Source: DAOUKH01 sp965219875 (GTDB taxonomy: Bacteria; Chloroflexota; Dehalococcoidia; SHYB01). Taken from it: a DNA stretch of 64,000 nt. The position numbers and the translations under genes were made by a program. Positions 59,457 to 64,000 of the stretch are shown piece by piece. Each line of letters opens with the position of its first letter. Position 1 is the first letter of the stretch. The stretch is from contig CBDCOW010000006.1 in NCBI GenBank assembly GCA_965219875.1, positions 372,001 to 436,000 of the forward strand. The letters are read 5' to 3'. The notes below the pieces were generated by a model that was not told where the DNA came from, did not search any database, and was given only the letters and a program-made list of their open reading frames with translations.

Positions 59457-60862
59457 CTCCGCGCTGCCGGGGACGCGCCGCGCGACCTGATAAACCACGC
59501 CGACCCAATCGACGCGGTGGTTGCCGCCGCGACCATGGTGAAGACCGGCGTCAGGTCGCCGCTGCCGATGTTCTCGACGGCGGCGACCCCGACAAGCGCG
59601 CCGAGCGCCGCCGCTCCAATAAGGCTTCCGATGTAGCGCCCCATCGAGTACACCCCGCTCGCCATTCCCGCGTCGCGCTCCCCCACCGCCTCCACCGCGG
59701 CGGTCTGCGCCGCGGGAATCTGCAGCGCCAGCCCCGCGCCCATGACCAGCAGCGCCGCCACGACCGGCCACACGCTCGCATCGAGGTCCGAGAGGAGCAG
59801 TACCCCCGCGCCGACCGCCTGTAGCACGCCGCCGACCATCGCCGGCCGCCGTCGGCCAAAGCGGTCCGCTAAACGGCCCCCTACACGAGCGAGGAGAAAG
59901 ATCGGCGCCGACATCGCCGCCATGATGAGGCCTGTTTCAGCCGAACCCCGCTCCTGCACCACCTTGAGGAGTAACGGTAGGACGAGGACGATGGCGTACA
60001 GCCCGATGGTGGAGAACAGAATCGTGCCCGTCGCGCCTACGAAGGAACGGTTGCCAAGCAGTCGCGGATCGGTGAGCGGCTCCACGACGCGGCGCTCGTT
60101 GACGGCGAAGAGCACCAAGAGCGCGGCCGAGGCTCCGGCAAGGCCGGTCGTCAAGCTCAGGGACGCGCCGCCGGCGAGGCTGAGCGCCAGCGCGAACGCG
60201 ATCATCGCCGCGCCCAGCAGCGCCGCGCCCACGAGATCGAAGGGCGGACGCGCGCCCCGCTTCGCGGCGGGTGGGAAGTAGCGATAGGCCACGACCAGAC
60301 CCAGCACGACGATCGGAATGTTCATCCAAAACATGGCCCGCCATCCGCCGAGCGCGAGGATGCCGCCGCCCAAGACCGGCCCGATCCCCGCCGCGAGGCC
60401 CGCCGACGCCCCCACGACACCGAAGGCCGCGGCCCGGCGCTCGACCGGGAACACCTGCCGCACCAGTGCCGCACCGGTGGGCAGCATCATCGCGGCCGTG
60501 AGCGCCTGGACGACGCGTGTCACGAGCAGCATTGTCAGGTCGGTGGATAGCGCCGCAAGAATGCTCGCCACGCCGAAGCCCAGCATCGAGAAGAGGTAAA
60601 GCCTGCGCCGCCCGTAGAGATCGCCCACCTTGCCGCCGATCGGCTGGACGACCGCCATCGCGATGACGTAGGCGGTAATGGTCCAGGTGACCGCGTCGAG
60701 GCTGGCGTCGAAATCGCCGCTGATATCGGGCAGCGCCAGCGCCACCAGCGTGGTGTTCAACGGCGCGAGCATCGTCCCCAGGGCGACCCCAAAGAGGATG
60801 AGGCGGAACCTGCGCCGTTCGGCGGCGGCGGATAGGGGGTCGGAGTCCTGGACGCGCGCCAA
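59453..60862 (-). CDS. MFS drug:H+ antiporter, DHA2 (EmrB/QacA) family
   Basis: 469 aa from a TTG at 60862, chosen for the AAAGGG site; an open frame extends to 60895. It has 14 predicted helices: LNTTLVALALPDISGDFDAS, WTITAYVIAMAVVQPIGGKV, GDLYGRRRLYLFSMLGFG and VTRVVQALTAAMMLPTGAAL are DHA2 motifs. It exports hydrophobic drugs or metabolites with proton exchange. No regulator is adjacent. Confidence 0.9.
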   Translation of the reverse strand: MARVQDSDPLSAAAERRRFRLILFGVALGTMLAPLNTTLVALALPDISGDFDASLDAVTWTITAYVIAMAVVQPIGGKVGDLYGRRRLYLFSMLGFGVASILAALSTDLTMLLVTRVVQALTAAMMLPTGAALVRQVFPVERRAAAFGVVGASAGLAAGIGPVLGGGILALGGWRAMFWMNIPIVVLGLVVAYRYFPPAAKRGARPPFDLVGAALLGAAMIAFALALSLAGGASLSLTTGLAGASAALLVLFAVNERRVVEPLTDPRLLGNRSFVGATGTILFSTIGLYAIVLVLPLLLKVVQERGSAETGLIMAAMSAPIFLLARVGGRLADRFGRRRPAMVGGVLQAVGAGVLLLSDLDASVWPVVAALLVMGAGLALQIPAAQTAAVEAVGERDAGMASGVYSMGRYIGSLIGAAALGALVGVAAVENIGSGDLTPVFTMVAAATTASIGSAWFIRSRGASPAARS

Positions 60863-61008
60863 CGATACCCTTTCGCCTCGCCATGGCCACCACAAGCAAA
60901 GCGGTCAAGAGGGAAAGTATACGCCCCACCCGGCCGCGCCGACTCGCCTTGCCGGGTACGCCACCGCCGGGCTACTATGCCTCAGCACCGCGCCAGTAAG
61001 GAGCCGCC

Positions 61009-61488
61009 ATGCGCGTTGGAGTGGCCGGCGATCACGCCGGCTTCGAGTCCAAGAACTTCGCCGCCGAGGTCCTGCGGGGCCTCGGCCACGACGTCGTCGA
61101 CTACGGCCCGGCGTCGTACGACCCGGCGGACGACTACCCCGACTTCGTCTTCCGGCTGGCCGACGCCGTCGCCGCCGGCGAGGTCGAGCGCGGGGTGCTC
61201 GCCTGCGGGAGCGGGGTCGGCGCCAGCGTCGCCGCCAACAAAGTCCCCGGCGTGCGCGCCGCCGTCTGCCACGACACCTACTCCGCGCATCAAGGCGTCG
61301 AGCACGACGACATGAACATCCTTTGCGTCGGCGGGCGCGTCGTCGGCGCCGAGGTCGAACGCGAGCTCATCACCGCGTTCATGAGCGCCGCCTTCACCGG
61401 CGAGGAGCGCCACGTGCGCCGCCTCAACAAAGTGCTCGACCGCGAACGCAACGCCCCCTCCGGCCTCTCCCCCTCTGGGGGAGATTAG
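61009..61488 (+). CDS. rpiB: Ribose-5-phosphate isomerase B
   Basis: 159 aa, ATG 61009 after AAGGAG. MRVGVAGDHAGFESKNFAAE, DYPDFVFRLADAVAAGEVER and GVLACGSGVGASVAANKVPG with the catalytic Cys, then HDTYSAHQGVEHDDMNILCV. It interconverts ribose-5-P and ribulose-5-P in the pentose phosphate pathway. The last ~12 residues (NAPSGLSPSGGD) and the stop codon come from an intergenic palindrome, CTCCCCCTCTGGGGGAG, so the original C-terminus was altered by a repeat. Confidence 0.93.
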   Translation: MRVGVAGDHAGFESKNFAAEVLRGLGHDVVDYGPASYDPADDYPDFVFRLADAVAAGEVERGVLACGSGVGASVAANKVPGVRAAVCHDTYSAHQGVEHDDMNILCVGGRVVGAEVERELITAFMSAAFTGEERHVRRLNKVLDRERNAPSGLSPSGGD

Positions 61489-61580
61489 AGAGAGGGCGCG
61501 CGCCACAGGCGCGAGGGCGCCCGAAGGGCCCCCTCCACGACAAGACTACGTAAGAAAACAACCAAACACGGGAGAAACCT

Positions 61581-61886
61581 ATGTACGCCATCGTCGTAAA
61601 CCTCGAATGCAATCCCGGCGCCGAGGACGCCTTCCTCAAAGCCGCGCTGGACGACGCCTCGAACTCTGTCCAGGAGCCCGGCTGCGTTCGCTTCGACGCC
61701 TACCAGGACCAGGCGGATCCCAAGCGCTTCGTCTTCGTCGAGGTCTACCGCGACGAGGACGCGTTCAAGGCCCACACCCAAACGGCCCACTACGCCCGCT
61801 GGAACGAGGCCACGAAGGACATCCGCGCCTCCGCCTCCGTCGTCCGCTGCACCAACCTCCACCCCACCGACGCCGACTGGCGGTAG
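61581..61886 (+). CDS. Antibiotic-biosynthesis-monooxygenase (ABM) domain protein
   Basis: 101 aa with a single ferredoxin-like ABM domain: YAIVVNLECNPGAEDAFLKA, NSVQEPGCVRFDAYQDQADP, RFVFVEVYRDEDAFKAHTQT and HYARWNEATKDI. Relatives include YgiN-type quinol monooxygenases and heme-degrading enzymes; the substrate is unknown. It is followed after 31 bp by the GH63-like gene and could share its transcript. Confidence 0.85.
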   Translation: MYAIVVNLECNPGAEDAFLKAALDDASNSVQEPGCVRFDAYQDQADPKRFVFVEVYRDEDAFKAHTQTAHYARWNEATKDIRASASVVRCTNLHPTDADWR

Positions 61887-61917
61887 CCCCCGGGTCCAGT
61901 ATCTCGACGGAGGCACT

Positions 61918-63183
61918 TTGCCCCCGCGCATCACCGCTTCCGAGGCCGAGTCGCTCCGCCGCGGCGCCGCGGACGTGCTCGCCGGCAACGTCAAGCAAGG
62001 AGTCGATGCCGCCACCGGCATCGAGTACGACTACGTCTGCCCCTCGGCGGCCGGCGGCTATCCGTGGCAATGGTTCTGGGACTCCTGCTTCCACGCCATC
62101 GCGTTGAGTCACGTCGACCCGGCCGCGGCGCGGCGCGAGCTCCGGACGCTGTGGGCCGCCCAGGCCCCCGACGGCTTCATCCCCCACGTCATCCACTGGG
62201 GCGCCGGCCTCCTGCTCCCGCCCGCGCATCTCCAGTGCCGCCTCTCCTGGAGGCCACGGCACAGCGCCCTCGTCCAGCCGCCGGTGCTGGCGCAGGCCGC
62301 GCTCAAGGTCGCCGAGCGAGGGGGCGACGACGCTTTCCTCACCGAGGCCCTCGACCGCTGCAAGCGCTACTACCTCTGGCTGCGCGACCACCGCGACCCC
62401 GACGCCGACGGCCTCGTTTCGTGCATCACACCGTACGAGACGGGCATGGACCACCTCCCCGCCTACGACGAGGCGCTCGGCGCGCCCAACCCCTCCCGCC
62501 TCGGCCTGCAGGTCAGGCTCCGCCTCCTTGATGCCGCCAACCTGGTCTCGGGCCGCAACTACCGGCTGTCCACGATCTTCGAGCGCGGCCGTTTCAACGT
62601 GGAAGACGTGCTCTTCAACTGCCTCTACGCCGAGGGGCTGCGCTGTGTCGCCCGGCTCTGCGCCATGGCCGGCGACAAGCCGAGCCGTGACTCCTTCTCC
62701 CGCCTCGCCGAGCGCGCCGAACGCGCCATCCTCGACCGCTGCTTCCACGAGGATGATGGGGCATTCTGGCCCCTCAGGGACCCCGGCGGTCGTCCCCTGC
62801 GGACGCTGACCGTCTCCAGCCTCGCGCCGCTCCTGCTCGACTCGCTCCCTCCAGAGCGCGCCGAGGGCATCGTCCGCCAACTGCGCGACCCGCGCAAGTT
62901 CTGGCCCGACTACCCCGTCCCGTCAGTGGCGATGACGGAGCCCAGCTTCCGGCCAAGCGAGCGCTTCCTCATCTGGCGGGGGTCGACCTGGATCAACACG
63001 AACTGGGTGCTTGTGCGCGGGCTTCGCAAGCACGGCTACGGCGACGAAGCCGACGAGCTCGCGCGGCGCACTATCGGCCTCACGCTCAAATCGGGCTTCC
63101 GAGAGTTTTATAATCCTCATACCGGCGAGGGCTACGGCGCGGAACGGTTCGGCTGGTCCACCCTCGTCCTCGACCTCTTATGA
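61918..63183 (+). CDS. GH63-like (alpha/alpha)6-barrel glycoside hydrolase
   Basis: 421 aa from a TTG at 61918 behind GGAGG. PWQWFWDSCFHAIALSHVDP, LRTLWAAQAPDGFIPHVIHW, ITPYETGMDHLPAYDEALGA, FLIWRGSTWINTNWVLVRGL and EFYNPHTGEGYGAERFGWST follow the order of the GH63/mannosylglycerate-hydrolase-like group, with Asp and Glu at the usual acid and base positions. It likely hydrolyses an alpha-glucosidic or mannosylglycerate-type compatible solute. No signal peptide is seen. Confidence 0.82.
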   Translation: MPPRITASEAESLRRGAADVLAGNVKQGVDAATGIEYDYVCPSAAGGYPWQWFWDSCFHAIALSHVDPAAARRELRTLWAAQAPDGFIPHVIHWGAGLLLPPAHLQCRLSWRPRHSALVQPPVLAQAALKVAERGGDDAFLTEALDRCKRYYLWLRDHRDPDADGLVSCITPYETGMDHLPAYDEALGAPNPSRLGLQVRLRLLDAANLVSGRNYRLSTIFERGRFNVEDVLFNCLYAEGLRCVARLCAMAGDKPSRDSFSRLAERAERAILDRCFHEDDGAFWPLRDPGGRPLRTLTVSSLAPLLLDSLPPERAEGIVRQLRDPRKFWPDYPVPSVAMTEPSFRPSERFLIWRGSTWINTNWVLVRGLRKHGYGDEADELARRTIGLTLKSGFREFYNPHTGEGYGAERFGWSTLVLDLL

Positions 63184-63198
63184 CACGCGAGCGCATCA

Positions 63199-63789
63199 TT
63201 GCCTGAACCCGCCCGTATCCGCCCATACGACGCCGGGGACGAAGCCGCCGTCGCCGCCCTCCTGCGCGCCGGCCTCGCCGAGAAGGCCGTCTTCGCCGCC
63301 CAGGTCGATCCCCCCGAGGACAAGGACTACGTGGAGCACGAGATGCGGCTCCATGTTCTGAGCCTCGCCAATGAGCCCGAGAACTGGATCGTCGCCGCCG
63401 TGGACGGCGAGGCCGCCGGCGTCGTGCGGATGCGCTTCCTGCAAGACCAGCATGGCCCCTACGCCACCGTCCGCGAGATATTCGTCGCCCCCGAACACCG
63501 GCGACGCGGCATCGGAAGCGCCCTGCTCGACGCCGCCATCGAGCGCGCCAAGAACTCCATCGCCACCCGCCTCTTCGTCAAAGACCTCAAGACCTATCCC
63601 CCACTGCGCCTCTTCGAGCGGCGAGGCTTCCGCGATCTCGAAATGGTCCACCGCCTCGACCGCAACCCGAGCCACCGCCTCCTCTGGTTCCCCACGCGCC
63701 TCGGCAAGGCGAGCGGCCCGCCCTGGGGCTTCGGCCCCGAGTCGAGAAGCTGGTGGGTCGACGAGGGCGGCAGGCGGACGCGCCGATGA
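63199..63789 (+). CDS. GNAT-family N-acetyltransferase
   Basis: 196 aa from a TTG at 63199. IRPYDAGDEAAVAALLRAGL at the start, WIVAAVDGEAAGVVRMRFLQ and the acetyl-CoA signature REIFVAPEHRRRGIGSALLD (RRGIGSA loop), then RLFVKDLKTYPPLRLFERRG. The tail ends in a basic stretch. The acceptor is unknown. The stop overlaps the next gene's ATG by 4 bp, so they are coupled. Confidence 0.9.
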   Translation: MPEPARIRPYDAGDEAAVAALLRAGLAEKAVFAAQVDPPEDKDYVEHEMRLHVLSLANEPENWIVAAVDGEAAGVVRMRFLQDQHGPYATVREIFVAPEHRRRGIGSALLDAAIERAKNSIATRLFVKDLKTYPPLRLFERRGFRDLEMVHRLDRNPSHRLLWFPTRLGKASGPPWGFGPESRSWWVDEGGRRTRR

Positions 63790-64000
63790 CGCTCGAAGAG
63801 TTCGAGGAATCGGTGGCCGCGGCGCTGGAGTCGCTGCCCGACGACGTCGCCGACCTGATTGAGAACGTCGATATCCTCGTCCAGGACTTTCCCACTCGGG
63901 CGCAGATGCGCGAGAACGGGATCCGCAGCCGGTACGGCCTACTCGGACTCTACGAGGGCGTCCCGCTCCCCGACCGGGGCTACGGCTACGGCAACGTCCT
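63786..64000 (+). CDS. Zincin-like metallopeptidase family protein (3' partial)
   Basis: The first 71 residues are in the window. MTLEEFEESVAAALESLPDD, VADLIENVDILVQDFP and LLGLYEGVPLPDRGYGYGNV match the start of the small predicted metallopeptidases (zincin-like, formerly DUF1025). The HExxH motif lies beyond the right edge. It overlaps the GNAT gene by 4 bp. Confidence 0.8.
   Translation, partial: MTLEEFEESVAAALESLPDDVADLIENVDILVQDFPTRAQMRENGIRSRYGLLGLYEGVPLPDRGYGYGNV

Noticed and set aside
1..64000. tRNA or rRNA genes
   Set aside because: I saw no T-loop/acceptor-stem pattern or rRNA-like conserved block by eye; tRNAscan-SE would be needed to exclude them.

Overview
The window is about 64 kb of very GC-rich bacterial chromosome. 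The gene content points to Chloroflexota, most likely a Dehalococcoidia/SAR202-type lineage. The signs are several F420/flavin luciferase-like (LLM) oxidoreductases, paired CaiB/BaiF CoA-transferases, amidohydrolase/acyl-CoA dehydrogenase/MaoC sets, a DnaE2-ImuB mutasome and frequent TTG/GTG starts. This placement is inference from gene families; there is no rRNA and I saw no tRNA.

Layout. 0-14.3 kb holds housekeeping genes: a SecF-type translocase subunit with a greatly expanded periplasmic region (cut by the left edge), a CDF cation exporter, a class IV aminotransferase and hotdog thioesterase pair, a tandem-domain phosphate-binding lipoprotein behind a five-fold 11-bp Pho-box-like array, ruvB, a SAM hydrolase, secG, gatB, mtaB and an LLM oxidoreductase. 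14.3-16.3 kb is a repeat and relic zone: a triple 142-bp repeat, a promoter-led array of GNRA-capped hairpins (array A), a truncated MmeI-like methyltransferase and a small zinc-ribbon gene. 16.3-34.7 kb carries a hydrolase, cmoM, two CaiB/BaiF genes, an SOS-controlled imuB-dnaE2 cassette, an unrecognised 497-aa protein, a YgjP-type peptidase, two tandem MFS transporters separated by nested mobile elements, an LLM oxidoreductase and an M1 aminopeptidase. 34.7-38.9 kb is a mobile zone: an IS5-family element inserted in the centre of a palindrome, a fabF-type gene, a terminase-small-subunit-like gene, a second hairpin array (array B, inverted relative to A) and a broken copy of the fabF 3' end. 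38.9-45.7 kb has a VOC protein, an arylsulfotransferase-like protein, the biotin operon bioBAFD and ku. 45.7-53.1 kb has an orphan gene between 51-bp direct repeats and a D-aminoacylase plus dipeptide-type ABC transporter locus. 53.2-64 kb is catabolic and general metabolism: SDR, LLM, two amidohydrolases, MaoC, acyl-CoA dehydrogenase, DHA2 exporter, rpiB, a small monooxygenase, a GH63-like hydrolase, GNAT, and a metallopeptidase cut by the right edge.

The most striking observation is the pair of arrays A (+ strand, about 14.78-15.2 kb) and B (- strand, about 38.34-37.93 kb). Both start with the same promoter-like leader and contain five hairpins at about 62-bp spacing. All ten hairpin loops are GNRA (GCAA, GTAA, GCGA, GTGA). 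The intervening segments look like CRISPR spacers but fold into a second hairpin whose closing pairs covary. I interpret this as a candidate undescribed structured RNA family linked to mobile-element relics, not a CRISPR.

A second theme is an IS5-family element and its short non-autonomous derivatives (terminal repeat GGAGACCTTTGC), which insert into the centre of dispersed palindromic repeats. These repeats fill most intergenic gaps and have even become coding sequence at the ends of rpiB and bioA.
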